A stretch of 64,000 bases of DNA from Ganoderma boninense (GCA_002900995.3 CM035304.1:3977612-4041611); one strand, 5' to 3'. Numbered from the stretch's first letter, positions 1-12,589 are shown. Notes: generated by a model from the letters alone, not told the origin. Numbers and translations: made by a program.

Positions 1-182
1 ATAGCGCTAGCAGACATGCGGGCGCTTGCCTGTTGTTGCGCAGACGAATGATAGGCGCCTGGACCCACAAAGCAGCTCTCGGCTCCGTTCTGTGTTCTGC
101 GCTGTTCTGCGTGACGCGTCTCATCGTCCATCGCCCTTGGCTGGCAGCTGCTCCTATACGATCTCGGCATTGTCGTGCTGTG

Positions 183-950
183 ATGTCGACAACAGATTCC
201 CCAGCTCTCACAGATTCGTGGGGCTCACTAGCTGTACGTGCGCAGCCGCCTCAAATACGACCTCCTTCAAGCTCGTAACTCTCGTAGGCAATCACAACCC
301 AAAGACGCTCCAAGACAGCCGCGGATACCGTGCGAGACGATTGGGACGATGATGACGACGAATTTGAGGAAGCTGAGGATCCACAGACGCTTTGGGAGGA
401 GGCGTAAGTGTTCGCATATATCTTGCATCGGTGCCGCTCGACACCTTACCGTTTCCCTCCACGCCCTGCCATGACCAGAAACCAACGTGCGCCGATGCCC
501 CAGCTCGTGATGGCTGGTTCAGGCACTGGTAGTGCACCAGCAACATCTCCCCCACCTGCGGCATTTCAACCTGCCCTCCGAATACTTAAGCGACCTACCG
601 CATCCCCTTCATCTTCATCCTCTACGTCTTCCGTTCCTACTGTCGGAAGCGGGTCATCGAACTCGTCCTCTGGCACTTACGCCGAGCGTGAAGCCCGTTA
701 TCAGGCCGCTCGCGATAGGATATTTGGAGACCACAGTCCATCTCCAGGTGCACCTAACGAACAGAGTCAAGCAAAGACTCAAAACAGCGCCCCAAAGTCG
801 AGCCCCCCTCAAATCCAGATCGCGCGAGAACCTAAGGGTCCTCCTGCCGCCGACGCCGATGGGGCATCACCGGGTGGGAGAGGTCAGGGCGACAACTCGA
901 GAGGGTTTGGGAGCAGACGAGGGAAACGGAGAGGAGGAACGAAGCCCTAG
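183..950 (+). CDS. SUZ-domain RNA-binding-type protein
   Basis: Three exons, 183-233, 288-403 and 479-950, give 212 residues. Both introns are short and GT-AG (54 and 75 bases), and the frame closes exactly. The N-terminus is followed by a very acidic stretch around residues 35-50 (DDWDDDDDEFEEAEDPQT). Next come a serine/proline-rich segment and a SUZ-like core, with RILKRP near residue 90 and then YAEREARYQAARDRIFG near residue 125. The tail is rich in Gly, Arg and Lys (GSRRGKRRGG). SUZ domains are known as short RNA-binding segments in SZRD1-type proteins and mRNA-associated factors, so a cytoplasmic RNA-binding role is inferred. I see no enzyme domain. The start was chosen because the first exon splices in phase with the acidic exon. 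It is the last conserved gene before the accessory region. Confidence 0.82.
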
Positions 951-2691
951 GTGCGCTTCATACTCGTGTCCCAGGAGTGTGTAGGTTTGTTTCGCCAGTC
1001 GTATTCCTGATTATACCATATATTATTGAGATGTCCATTCGATAGCGGGACAGGCTTTTGCCTTGTTATGAGACGCGTAGAAAGCAGTGATCGAGACCAT
1101 TTCTTCGATGCTCACGCTGTCAAGCAATCTTCACAGGTCATTTAGGGTTACCTCATCGCGACAAGGCTTGCAGACATCGGCATGTCCATCATGTCCTACG
1201 GTGCGCGCGGCCTCTTAATATCCACCGCACTGCAGCGCCGCTCTCAGACGCTTTCTTGTCCAGCCACACGATGACGTACATAGTGTTTAGCATGGAAGCT
1301 AGAAGCTACCAAAGTGGTGAAGGATCGGACCGCTCAAGAACCGCACTAGGCAAGTGGACTACCTGGAGACTGGAGATTCACCATAGAATGGTCAACGCTG
1401 TTCTCATGTATGCCATTTTAGCGCCAAGTTGTCGAGCGGATCTGTGACCAACTCCGCGCAGTTGTCAACGTGCTGACTGGATGCATTAGATCGACGAACT
1501 GCCCCATGAAAGTGACGGTGCAAATGAGGCGAATCCTTAGTCTTGAAGCAGTACGTATAGAGCGAGAAGTTCGCGCAATTCGGACAGCGTCGCTGGAACA
1601 CAAGAAGGTGCGTCATACAAGTTTTGATCAAATTGTTCAAGAATATACGACCAAGTCACTGATGCCGATGCGCTAGTCTCATACTAAGGCTGTCCGCCAG
1701 CCGCGAGAGGTTTGGTACCAACCTCACCGATGCGTTAAGTACGACGGCGGGTCTATGCGGAGTTTCAGCCGTCAATTTCCGCCGATCGCTAGACGGCATC
1801 CAGCATTCCACGATGTTTCCACTCATAGTATCTTTTTGGAAGGTTAGAAGACAACCTGAGCCGAGCCACAGGTGTAGCAAGACCCACGTTGCCTTCGTGT
1901 GTCGCAGGATCAAGATACTGTCCCATACACCTCTTCGCAAAGGGTGCCTTCTCTGGCGCCCCGTCGTACCGCGGGGACTCTTCACATAATGTCGTCGTCA
2001 ATGAATGTAAGGGGGACTTGATCCCAGAGGGGTTATATGCTCATTAGGACCTAATGGTACGTGCTTCAGCTGGCGCGCGAAGTCAGAAAAAGTGTGATGC
2101 TCACAGCACGCCCTTTCATGCAGGATGCGAGATCGCGATCCATCTGCAGGCAATGAATCAGAAGAGTTCATCCCCGCGCTCTGCCTCACGGCTCGACTCG
2201 CCTCTGGGGGACCCGCGACGTTTGCCTACGGATATGGACGTCGGTAAGGCCGTTTCCGTATCCCCAATGATGCCGTCCCGTTTGCAACAGCTGAGATTTT
2301 CGCTAGCAATCCGTTCGTTCGAAAACTAAATGCACTGAGTAGTAGCGACGATGCAGTGTGGCCTCTGGTGAGCTATCTTAGTGCAGAGCCGAGACGTTTT
2401 TGAATTGTTCCTCTATTTACTCCGTCCTCATGTCGATCTTCTAGGCTACTGTGGATCCATGTTTTCACATCTTCTCGTGCATGGCAAGCGGCGTTCCGAT
2501 GCAACCGAGGCGCTCATCCGCGCTGATGGGCCATGACTACTATCCAGTCTCACAGGTCTGACGGCATTGTGTGCATCGATTCTCACTTCTTGGATATTTC
2601 CTGTTCTGATTGCTTACGGATGCCCATGAAATGAGTTTTCAGTGCGAAATTGGACAGTCTCGGTCGCTCTCTGTTCACCTCGAGACAGTTC

Positions 2692-2723
2692 GATAACGAC
2701 CGAAGCTGATAACGACCGAAGCT
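2692..2723. repeat. 16-bp unit repeated twice in tandem
   Basis: The unit GATAACGACCGAAGCT occurs at 2692-2707 and again, without change, at 2708-2723. It lies at the start of a coding-like stretch in otherwise gene-poor DNA. Confidence 0.85.
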
Positions 2724-3409
2724 GACGATGACCTTGAAATCCGCCTCAAGTCCGCGGATGCCGTGGACGCGCTTACCAAGCGAGTTGAAAAGCAAATCGA
2801 TGATACAACCGATATGGTTTTATAGCGTCGATGGTGGAATATTAGTGAGCTCCCCGCGATGCCCCGACTGTTGGAGGAGGAGCATGGTTAGCGGTGTGTT
2901 TCGATGCTGAAACATGGATTCAGCATTCAGCAATTCTCAGCACTTCATATCCGCTCCACTGCACGCGTAGACCAAGCGCTGTTGCAAGAATTGGGTTTCT
3001 TGGGGCCGAGTCGGCCTTTGAACGCAACCGATTATGTGGTGAGTACCATTACATATTCCACCTATCCGGCGCGCAGCTGACGTCTGTTTCTTCTGTCCAA
3101 TCCGGTTTGCAGCTCGATTGGCATCGCACCCCAAGGCTCACGCTAACTAAAGTAGAAACATGACCTCGAGCGACCTGGTGCCTCGCCCCTGCCGACTTCT
3201 GATGCGGGAAAAAGCAGATCCACCTACGCATTCATACGTATGTAGGCTTCGCGCAGCGATTCTCAGCGGCAACTTGTTCGGATGGAGGCCCCGTTTTCCA
3301 TGACATTTATTGCCCATGTGATGTTACGCACCCCTCGACGCTCGGTGTTCTTGGACGCCCAAATACGGCGCCCAGGTCTCCATACGGTATCCGCTTCCCC
3401 GACACCTCG

Positions 3410-3417
3410 TATATATA
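3410..3417 (+). promoter_or_regulatory. TATA-like element of P450 A
   Basis: TATATATA lies 93 bases before the P450 A start codon, in a position suited to a fungal core promoter. Assigned by sequence and distance only. Confidence 0.4.
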
Positions 3418-3509
3418 TTCCTCGTGCTCGAGGGGCCGAGAGTTCCCCAACACGTCAGTCTTGGTCTCTGACTTACGGCACACTCCGGTCCCCACCCTAT
3501 TTTTCGACC

Positions 3510-5619
3510 ATGGGACTCGACACGGCCACTGATGTCTCCTCGTTTTCGGTCACGGCGAACCACCCTCTCTGGGTTCTGTTCACACTCGCTTTTATCTTTG
3601 TTTTATCCCGCTTTACCGTACAGCAACTCAAGAGCCTGCGGGCGCGCAGAGGCCTTGCCTATCCTCCCGGACCAAAGCCTCTGCCGATTATCGGGAATGC
3701 CGCCGACGTGCCCACCAAGATGATGGGTCAACGGTTCAAGGAGATGACAGATAAGTACGGTGAGCGGCATCCGTTCGTTATTCCATGTTCCTCCTCGATT
3801 TTAATCCCTTATCCGCCATTAACTAGGCGACGTCGTGTATCTCGACGCTCTCGGCCAACCGATGATCATCCTTGGCTCGCATGAGGCAGCGTTAGAGCTC
3901 TTGGATAAGCGTTCTGCAAACTACTCCGATCGACAACACTCTGCGATGAGGGAACTGTGAGTGAGACTCCGTCTACTCAGCCTTGCCGTCATTGGAGCTT
4001 TGCTGACCGACGCTTGTTCGTGTTAGCGCTGGCTGGGAGTGGACGTTCGTGCTCATGCCTTACGGCCTGCCTTGGCGCCGGAGGCGAAAGGAACTCCACC
4101 AGTTCTTCCACCCTAATGCGGTCGCGCAGTATCAGCCACTACAACAGCGCGAAGCAGTGAAGTTCCTGAAGAAACTCCTGGAGAAGCCCGACACATTTCT
4201 TCATCAGGTCCGCCAGTGCGTGCTTCCATTCCTCGTGTCTAACCCTGTTTCTCTAACTCAGGCTCTCCTCCCACCGTTTACAGCTCCTTTGCATGCACGA
4301 TAATGCGCATATCGTATGGTATTGAGGTCAAGGACGAGGATGACCAATACGTGGCAGCCGTGGAGACCGGTGTTGCGACGTTCAACGAGGCATTCGTCCC
4401 CGGAGCGTTCCTCGTGGAGACGTTCCCGATCCTGAAACACGTCCCGAGCTGGTTCCCTGGCGCCGGCTTCAAGCGTACAGCAGCAGCCTGGAAGGACGTC
4501 GCCCATAACATGCGCAACGCGCCTTTCGAGAAGACTATGGAGTCTTGGGTACGTCTGCTTGACGCATTCCGGAGCCGCTCAGGCTTATGCATCCGCGCAT
4601 GGCAGGCAGACGGTACTGCAGAGCAGTCCATCGCGACGACGATCATGGAGAACGCCCAGGGCAGGGAGGACTCGGACATATCGGAAGAACGGATCATCGC
4701 CCGAGATGTCTCCGCTCTTGCTTACGTCGGTAGGTTCGTCTCCGAGGAATGCTTCACAATGCTAAATTTAGGTGCCCATGTACAGCTGGCGCTGACACCG
4801 TAAGTGCCGTACCAGGGGCCACGTCGCCAGTGAACTAAAGCAATTCGATTGCAGACCATCTCTACCGTCCAAACATTCTTTATGGCTATGGCGTGCTATC
4901 CCGAAGTTCAAGCCAAGGCGCGGGCCGAGCTCGATGCTGTTGTAGGCCCGAACCGTCTTCCGAACTTTGAGGATCGCGACTCGCTACCTTACATCACCGC
5001 CATCGCCAAGGAGTCGATGCGCTGGCAGTCTGTGGTCCCTCTCGGAATCCCCCATCGCTCGCTGGAAGACGACGAGTTCAACGGATACTACATTCCCAAG
5101 GGCTCCGTCGTCATCGCGAACCTGTACGCGTTCTCCCGCAACGAGCGCGCTTACCCCGAGCCGGAGATCTTCAACCCGGAGCGCTTTCTCAAGGATGGTA
5201 AGATCAACCCCGAGGTACAAGACCCTAATGTGTTCGTGTTTGGCTATGGGCGCAGGTATGTCGAATGTGTTTCTCCCACCGGTGAGATTATCCTTTTCAT
5301 TTCCGACTCCCGGCTTGCATCGACAGGATCTGCCCAGGCCGGCACTTCGCTGAGGCTGCGCTATTCATCATGATCGCCTCGGTCCTCCACACCCTCACCA
5401 TCGATACCGCGGTGGATGAACGCGGGAAAACGATCGCTCCCGAGGCAAAGATGACGTATGGTGTTATCTCGTGAGTACTCCGCGGCATTGCACTGCATTG
5501 CTTCACTCATGGATGGCGTCGCACCTTACAGGTACCCTGTTCCCTTCCCTTGCAGTATCAGGGCGCGCTCTCATGCTCACGCCAGGCTTATCCATGCCGG
5601 GCTTGCCCAATCTGACTAA
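3510..5619 (+). CDS. Cytochrome P450 monooxygenase A
   Basis: Nine exons (3510-3759, 3827-3956, 4027-4215, 4284-4548, 4606-4729, 4786-4799, 4855-5255, 5327-5470, 5532-5619) encode 534 residues, a normal length for a microsomal fungal P450. An N-terminal membrane helix (about residues 17-33) is followed by the proline hinge PPGPKPLPIIGN. The I-helix oxygen-activation motif AGADTT is near residues 320-325, the helix K ExxR motif (ESMR) near 377-380, and the heme loop FGYGRRICPGR has its ligand Cys near 460. The I-helix motif sits on a 14-base exon. The intron at 4549-4605 is 57 bases and has no stop in frame, so its retention would add 19 residues. The family resembles basidiomycete P450s often labelled O-methylsterigmatocystin oxidoreductase-like; that label says nothing about the substrate. 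It faces M20 gene A tail to tail. A role in oxidising a terpenoid is inferred from the cyclases in the cluster. Confidence 0.92.
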
Positions 5620-6162
5620 CATGGTATACCCGGACTACACGGTCGATGCAGCGGGAAGTCTGTGTCGTCGTTCACCGCCCGTTCCACCGTTATCGACTAG
5701 TTACGCATTTGTTTCACTCCAATCCGCACGGCACTTTGACCGAACATCTTTAAGCTCTCGGACTTGTGGTTCCTCATTAGCCTCTCCAATCAGCTCAAGT
5801 TCAATCAGAAACATGGTGAAAGGAGGCCTACCGTATATTCGTCAACTCCTGACTACATGAGTAAAATTCCCCAGGCGGGCGACCCATCAGAGCATCAGCG
5901 TCGAGACGCTACGTTGACGGCGCGGACTGTACACTATGTTAGGTGATCTCAGGCTCCCATTCCGCCTTCATTCTACCTCAGCAGTCCTTATCATGTCGAC
6001 CAAAATCATCCCAACATTTCATTCACAGAATTTCAAGTATTGAGGTGGATCTCACGAGGTAGGACTACGACAGCTACGGCTAGAGAGTGGTTCCACTTTG
6101 CGACCACGATACGGCGCCATGGTGCACTCTGAGCTCTACTCCCACCCGCCTGAGACGCACGA
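5620..6162. other. Convergent intergenic region
   Basis: 540 bases between the 3' ends of P450 A and M20 gene A. I see no coding sequence, repeat or structured element. Confidence 0.6.
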
Positions 6163-8179
6163 CTACTCTTTAGGGCCGAGCTCATAGAGGTACGTGCCCA
6201 ATAGTTTGCTCTGCGTTACAGTCAGCGTTCAGTCTTAACATGGCTCATGGACGTAGGTGACTATCACTTACGCCCTCGATGAAGTTGGAGCGGTCGAGCT
6301 TCTCATTCGTCGAACTGTGGGGGCAATGGTCAAATAGAGGTCCGGAACATGGAACGATGTCATCAACGTACTGAGCACCATCGTCTCCGCGACCAATCGG
6401 CAGCAGGAGCACGTTTACACCCAGGCTGTCCGCAAAAGTGAGGGTAACGGGGATCGAACCACCTTCGCGCGTCAAGTCTGGTAAACGCCCGTACACCGCC
6501 TGCGCCCACACCCTCAGTCAGCCCCACATGGAGACACGAATACGAGAGTGAAGAGGGCAAAAAAGGACGCGCCTTTGTCGCGCGGCTCGCTGCCTCGTAG
6601 TTGGGGTCTTCGGGATCCGTGACCCACGGCATGCCATCACCTATGTTCGTGATCGTGAGGGTGTTCTTGCTTTCTAATTTCGCGAACTCCTTCTGGAGAT
6701 GCGCCCTCACGAGGAGCTCTATGAGCTTAGGGGTCTGCGGGTTCACGATCCTGTCCAAATAATTCAGCGTCAGTATCAACTGCACTCCTGTTATGGTAAT
6801 AGACTGAGGAAGACGGACCGGATGGAGAACTTCCCAGAGACGGACGCGGGAATTATGGTCTTCGAACCCGACCCGGAGAATGCGCCCTCGATACCATGCA
6901 GAGAGAGCGAGGGCATACGCATGCGGCCCATGAGTAACGTCAGCTTATCGTCTGAGAGGGCGATCGCTCCAGGCGCAGACTGCTCTAAATCCTGAACCGA
7001 ATAGTCAATATTCTCATACATCTCTCTGGCAACAATGGGGTGAGCAGTTTTCGGAAGCGAGTGGTCAAAGTCCATTACCTCTCTTTCTCGGTGAGAGATG
7101 GGACAAGTGCGTCAACACCGGGGACAAGGATTGTACCGTCTGGGGCAACAAGCTTGCCCATGAGCGCGATCAGGTCCGTCATCGGCTCGTGGACCATCCT
7201 GCCGAACATGCCAGAGTGGAGGTCTTGCTTTGGTCCTGTTACATTCACGCTGAAGTACACGATCCCGCGGAGTCCGTACGTGAGGCACGGCGTGCGCGTG
7301 TTTAGCCAGTAGTTGTCGGAGATGCAGACGCAATCAACGCCGTCGAACCAGCCGTCCTTGCCCTTCGCGCTCTCGGACTTGATGAGATCGTCGAGGCCTT
7401 CCGAGCCGCTCTCCTCCATGCCCTCGAAGCAGAAGCGCATGTTCACGGGAAGCTCTCGGCCGAGGGCCTTGTGAGCCTCGAGGACGTTGAGCCACCCCAT
7501 GATCGGGCCCTTGTCGTCGGTCGAGCCACGACCGACGAGGCGACCGGTCTCCTCGACAACCAACTCAAAGGGGTTCGAGCTCCAGCCGTCGTCTTGATCT
7601 GCCTGATAGATAGATTAATGAACTGCGAGCTTGATTGCATACACGACAAATGGGGCCCCAGTGCTGCATAACAAACGTGAGCAACATGGCTCGAACCATG
7701 TCCAAGCCCGTCGGGCCAGTCAAAATCTACCATATCTCCTGGCCGATAATGTTAAGAGGGTGGAATGAACACTCACCGGCTGTACATCGTAGTGTCCATA
7801 CACCAAGACCGTCTTCTTCTTCGGATCTTCCCCAATCCTGCCTAGAATTGCAGGCGGTAGATGCAGCTTCTCGTCCGAGTCTGTCTGCTCGCCGAGGTCG
7901 ACGAGCTTAGTCGTCACGCCGAGGTTCCGCAGCTGCTGGTCGAGCCACGTCGCCATCTCGACGACGTTCCGACGGGAGTCTTTATCGCCGCTGACACTTT
8001 CCATCCATTGAAGGTGGAGATGAAAAAAAAGCGGCTTCAATGTCAGCATGTGCCTAATGCGCGACCCTAAGAATGGGAAGTGGGCCTCACCTGGGGATGG
8101 CAACAGCGGCCCCAAGGCGGTCGATAAATCTATCCGCATTATCGTCGATATATTTGAGGAATTCTGGTGAGGCAGGCAT
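6163..8179 (-). CDS. M20 metallodipeptidase A (CNDP2/DUG1-like)
   Basis: Eight exons on the minus strand (8091-8179, 7777-7996, 7079-7602, 6819-7025, 6573-6750, 6372-6499, 6272-6314, 6163-6210) encode 478 residues, the usual length of cytosolic Cys-Gly/non-specific dipeptidases. The two-metal site is present: [15 protein letters not shown], the MEESGSEG glutamates, a later Asp in CISDNYW, and the C-terminal His in GDDGAH. The family cleaves dipeptides such as Cys-Gly in glutathione breakdown. Intron positions match paralogue B exactly. The donor after 6573 reads GC rather than GT (AAG then GCGCGT), whereas the paralogue has GT there; exon length matching (178 bases in both) supports the GC-AG intron. 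It is nested among P450 genes, so a tailoring role such as trimming an aminoacyl or glutathione-derived group is possible but unproven. Confidence 0.9.
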
Positions 8180-10327
8180 GACAAGAATGCGGGTCGAATG
8201 CGCGAGAGTGGAAGGGACGAGAGATGAGTTGAGGGACGCCGACAAGAATTCATTGCTTTTTAAACCCGTCCGCCGTCATATGCTGCACTGGGGGCGGCGT
8301 CAGCGCTGGTTTGTTCGGTGAGAAGTTTCAGTCTTTGCACTTACGTACCCTATACTTGCCTGAGCCGAATCATACGTTCTACGGGGATTGTGAAGGTGCG
8401 GATGCACAATTGGACGTGAGTGGTCGCCCGAGTGGTGAAACTTCAGTCAAAGTGGGGGTGTCAATAGCGCAAATCAACATGGAAGTAAGAGGATTATAGC
8501 AGATCGCATCTTCCCAGAGATCGTCAATTTCGGGAGCGAAATGGAGCCACAAAATGGTCGTCCATTCAGGGAATCATCCCAGTGACTGGTAGATTGGACA
8601 TGACATTCTGTTGCGTGCATGGTCAGCATGACAGGGACTACTAGTTGTGGCATGGCGCAATACCCTCTTACCATTTGTAGTGGACAGATGTCTAAAAGTC
8701 TACCGACGTTTCTCGGCGTCCCAGAGACATTATTCATTTAGCGATCAAGGGAGGTCTTTGATCAGCTAGCGCAGTGACTAACGCTGTGGCCGCGATCGCC
8801 TCGCTGAGCGCGAACAGACGCCGTACATATCTGTCTCTCGGTATGAACCGGACGGCATTAGAGGCATTCAACTGTGAGCGGCCTCGGTTCTATTTTCTTC
8901 AAGTTCATGGCCGGAGTTTGAACACGCAAACACCCGTATTTGAAGACAAGAAGATAACCAGGGGCAGACGAAGAATGCAAGTTCTAGGGCTTCGTCTACA
9001 AATGCAGGCTTGTTTCGAGATCATCGCACCCTGAGAGGCGAGGCGACCGAGAGGTGTCTTCCATTGCCCGCGTCGCGCTTGCGAAATTAGAGACGTCCAA
9101 TAAATACGCTCTTTTAGATCTGTTGCACATCACCATATTTACGGGCGAAGATGGATAGAAAGGACTGCGCTCATTGCCGTAATCTCGCTCCATGACGTCA
9201 CGACCTCTTGGTCCTGAAGTTGAAAGTGCTCTGGGCCAGATGATCATAATAACTTCCTTCCCGGGCCGTGCCAGTCCGTACAGCCTCGAGGCCCAAGCTT
9301 GAGCATCTAATAGACAAGAATAGCCTTCCGTGCACGTCCGTCTGTGAACGCGAGTAGTCTAGTTCAGACTGCATTTCCTCCCATGCCACAAGTCCCTGAG
9401 ACAGGATGGCGGCATGCGGTTGCAGTCGACCTTTGCCAAGACCACTTTACATTCCCTGCCTGAACGCCGTATTTCGCGCGGGGCATGTGCGATAATCCCC
9501 CCTCGGACCCTGCCATCACCGACATGGCCGGAGTTCCTCACCAGAGTGGCAAAGGCATTGTCGCCTGGGGAGACCTTCCATGAGTCCAACCTATGCGGTA
9601 CAGGTCTAACGCGCGTGTTTGATCCACCATTTCCCATGATGCCCGAAACTGCCCCGTGCATTCATCCATGCAGTAGCATAAGTTGGTCATCTTGGTCCTG
9701 GGGGTTGGTATCGGTGGACACACTCAAAAAAGTCTCCACCGATCCCACACCAAGAACCGTGTCTCAGGCTCTGAGCCAAACATCCCCGGGGATCCCGTCA
9801 TGGACCTGCCACGAAATCAGTGTAGAGGCTTACCTGTTGAACGAAATGCGCCTTACACTCCAAGCACCACAGAATAGGGATTGCATGGAGGCTCGGACTG
9901 GACGTCTGCTTGGAGCCGAATACAGTTTGATCATGCGTGTCAACCGATTGCACGGTGTTTCTGCTCGCGATTGACGGCTCTATGCTCGCGACCCATCAGC
10001 CGGGGATACAGTTTGTCAGTTTCATACATGATGACAACGCACCCTGATAGTAGCCTTCCCCGCTCGAGCATCCCGCCACTTGGAAGGAAAACAACCCCTG
10101 ACGTTCCTCGGAACCTTTCGAGGTCATAGGCGACCTAGTCAGCGGAACTAGATAGCAAGCCCAGAGCATTTGACTCCGAGCACTCGGGCAGAGGTTGTGC
10201 GAAAAGGCTACAACAGCAGTGATAGATTTACATTGATACAACTGAGCAAACCTTGTCACGATACAGTGCATAGTTTGTCGAATTCTTCTGTGTTCCTCGT
10301 ACACCTCCTCGCCCCAATCACAGGCAT
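8180..10327. other. Intergenic between the M20 paralogues
   Basis: 2.1 kb with no gene I can support. Open frames such as 9414-9974 on the plus strand lack any recognisable domain, and their opposite-strand frames are equally open. The first part is the promoter of M20 gene A. Confidence 0.55.
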
Positions 10328-12589
10328 TTAAGCCTTGAGGGCGCCGACCTCGTAGAGGTACGTGCCCAACAGTTTGCTCTGTGCAAGACAAAAACGTTGA
10401 GCTCCTACAGAAATCGCACTGGATACGAGCAACTTACACCCTCGATGAAGTTGGCGCGGTCGAGCTTCTCGTTCGTTGAGCTGGAGGAACAACGCTCAGT
10501 TGACGCACAAAACGACTAGCATGAGCGAACTTACTGAGCGCCGTCATCTCCGCGACCCATCGGGAGCAGGAGCACGTTCACGCCCAAACTTTCTGCAAAA
10601 GTGAGCGTGACGGGAATCGAACCACCCTCGCGCGTCAGGTCAGGCAAGCGTCCGTACACCGCCTGCGCGAATATAGTCAGTTCTCCGATGACAGGAACGA
10701 TATAGCGAAGGCAGAGAAGGGACGGACCTCAGTCGCACGGCTCGCGGCCTCGTAGTTCCAGTGCTTGTAGTCCGCGACCCATGGCTCGCCACCGTGCAGG
10801 TTCTCGATCTTGAACTTGTTCTTGGTGTTCAGCTTTGAGAACTCCTGCTCGACGTACGTGACCACCAGCGGCTCGATGAGCGCTGGCGTCTGCGGCGGGA
10901 CGATCCTGCAACACCCCACCCCTGCGTCAGCCCTATCGCCGCCACTTGCGAGCACGGCATGGTGAGAAGGACAGGGCGCACCGGATGGAGAACTTGCCGG
11001 AGACGGATGCTGGGATGACAGTCTTGGCGCCGGGGCCGTAGAACGCGCCTTCGATACCGTGCAGTGAGAGCGAAGGCATGCGCATGCGGCCCATGATCAC
11101 CGTCGCCTTGTCGTTCGAGATCGTGATCGGCGCGCCGACCGCGTCTTCGACGTCCTGCACCGAGTAGTCGAGCCTCTCGTAGATTTCACTGATCGTCGCT
11201 GACTCAACATATGCGTGCATTCCGGACCATGATCAACAGGCACTCACCGCTCCTCAGCGTCAGCCAAAGAGACAAGGTCCTCGACACCAGGAACAAGGAT
11301 CGTGCCATCGGGCGTGACAAGCTTGCTCATGACCTGGATCAGGTCCGTCATCGGCTCGTGGACCATCCTCCCAAACCCACCCGAATGCAGGTCGCGCGCG
11401 GGGCCGGATACGGTCAGCTTGAAGTACACGAGCCCGCGGAGTCCGTACGTGAGGCACGGAGTGCGCGTGTTGAGCCAGTAGTTGTCCGAGATACACACAC
11501 AATCGACGCCGTCGAACCAGCCGTCCTTGCCCTTCGCGCTCTCGGATTTGATGAGGTCGTCGAGGCCTTCCGAGCCGCTTTCTTCCATGCCCTCGAAGCA
11601 GAAGCGCAGGTTGACGGGGAGCTCTCGGTTGAGCGCCTTGTGCGCCTCGAGGACGTTGAGCCAGCCCATGATCGGACCCTTGTCGTCGGTCGAGCCTCGA
11701 CCGATGAGACGGCCCGTCTTCTCGTCAACTACCAGCGTGAAGGGCTCGGTGTCCCACCCGTCGCTCTTTGATGCCTAAAAGATTCGTCAGTAAGCGAAAG
11801 CGGAAGGCCGATAGACTATCCCCGTTCGTGGCCCACTTCGTCCCTCCATTCAACGTCATCGAGTGGTTGATAAATCGGTGACGGGTAGACACAGACGCAA
11901 GTAAGGACCATTGGGACAGTAGCTATATGCAGAGAACTTTGGGAAGGGGTGGAACGTAGGTGAATGCACAAGACATGCTACAGGCATCCGAAGCATTCTG
12001 ATCGCGCAAACGAAAGAGAACCGGAATGGACTCGGCGGAAATGGTTGACGCCTTGATACACGCGCATGAAATGAGCAGCTACAAGTCCCTTCAATCCGCC
12101 AGTGGATCGGAGCTTCTCAAGGTCGCCCCTTCCCCGTCTCCAATACGCGATCTTCACCAAAGACTCAGATGAATACTCACGGGCTGCACGTCATAGTGAC
12201 CGTATATCAACACCGTCTTCTTCTTCGGATCACTTCCGAGTCTGCCCAGGATCGCGGGTGGGAGCGGCAGCGTCTGTCCATCCATCTTGTGCTCGCCGAG
12301 GTCGACAAGTTGGGTCGTCACGCCAAGGTCCTTCAGCTGTCCGTCAAGCCAAGCGGACATCTTGAATACATCCGGCCGGTGAGATCCATCCCCGCTCACG
12401 CTTGGTGGCCGTAGAAGGATGTTCCGAAAGAAAAGAGTAGCTTGGGATGTCAGTTTGGGCCGGATGAACGATAGTGCGAGGTGGGCTGAGGGCGCCTCAC
12501 CTGGGAATGGCGACAGCTGCGCCGAGGCGGGCGACAAACTTGTTCGCGTTGTCGTCGATGAATTTGAGGAACTCTGGTGGGGCAGGCAT
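10328..12589 (-). CDS. M20 metallodipeptidase B (CNDP2/DUG1-like)
   Basis: Eight exons on the minus strand (12501-12589, 12181-12400, 11248-11774, 10982-11188, 10728-10905, 10535-10662, 10438-10480, 10328-10378) encode 480 residues. Exon lengths are the same as in gene A for six of eight exons; the third differs by one codon and the last by one codon. Metal-binding motifs are complete: GHYDVQP around residue 98, [23 protein letters not shown] and GDDGAH. All introns here are GT-AG. An in-frame ATG lies farther upstream (12766), but the start at 12589 is chosen because it aligns with gene A and the family N-terminus (MPAPPEF against MPASPEF). The intron between exons 2 and 3 is about 400 bases, long for this window. 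It shares a 1.1 kb divergent promoter region with P450 B. Confidence 0.92.

Larger units (their letters stand above)
951..3509. other. Intergenic, no complete gene seen
   Basis: About 2.6 kb without a recognisable gene. Around 2700-3030 there are stretches with protein-like codon use in the forward direction (for example LEIRLKSADAVDALTKR near 2735-2785 and QFSALHIRSTARVDQALLQE near 2925-2985), interrupted by stops. They may be remnants of a lost gene, but I cannot name a family. The last 100 bases are the promoter of P450 A. Confidence 0.5.

Noticed and set aside
9414..9974. 186-codon plus-strand open frame between the M20 genes
   Set aside because: No recognisable domain, poor codon pattern, and an equally open frame on the other strand; treated as chance.
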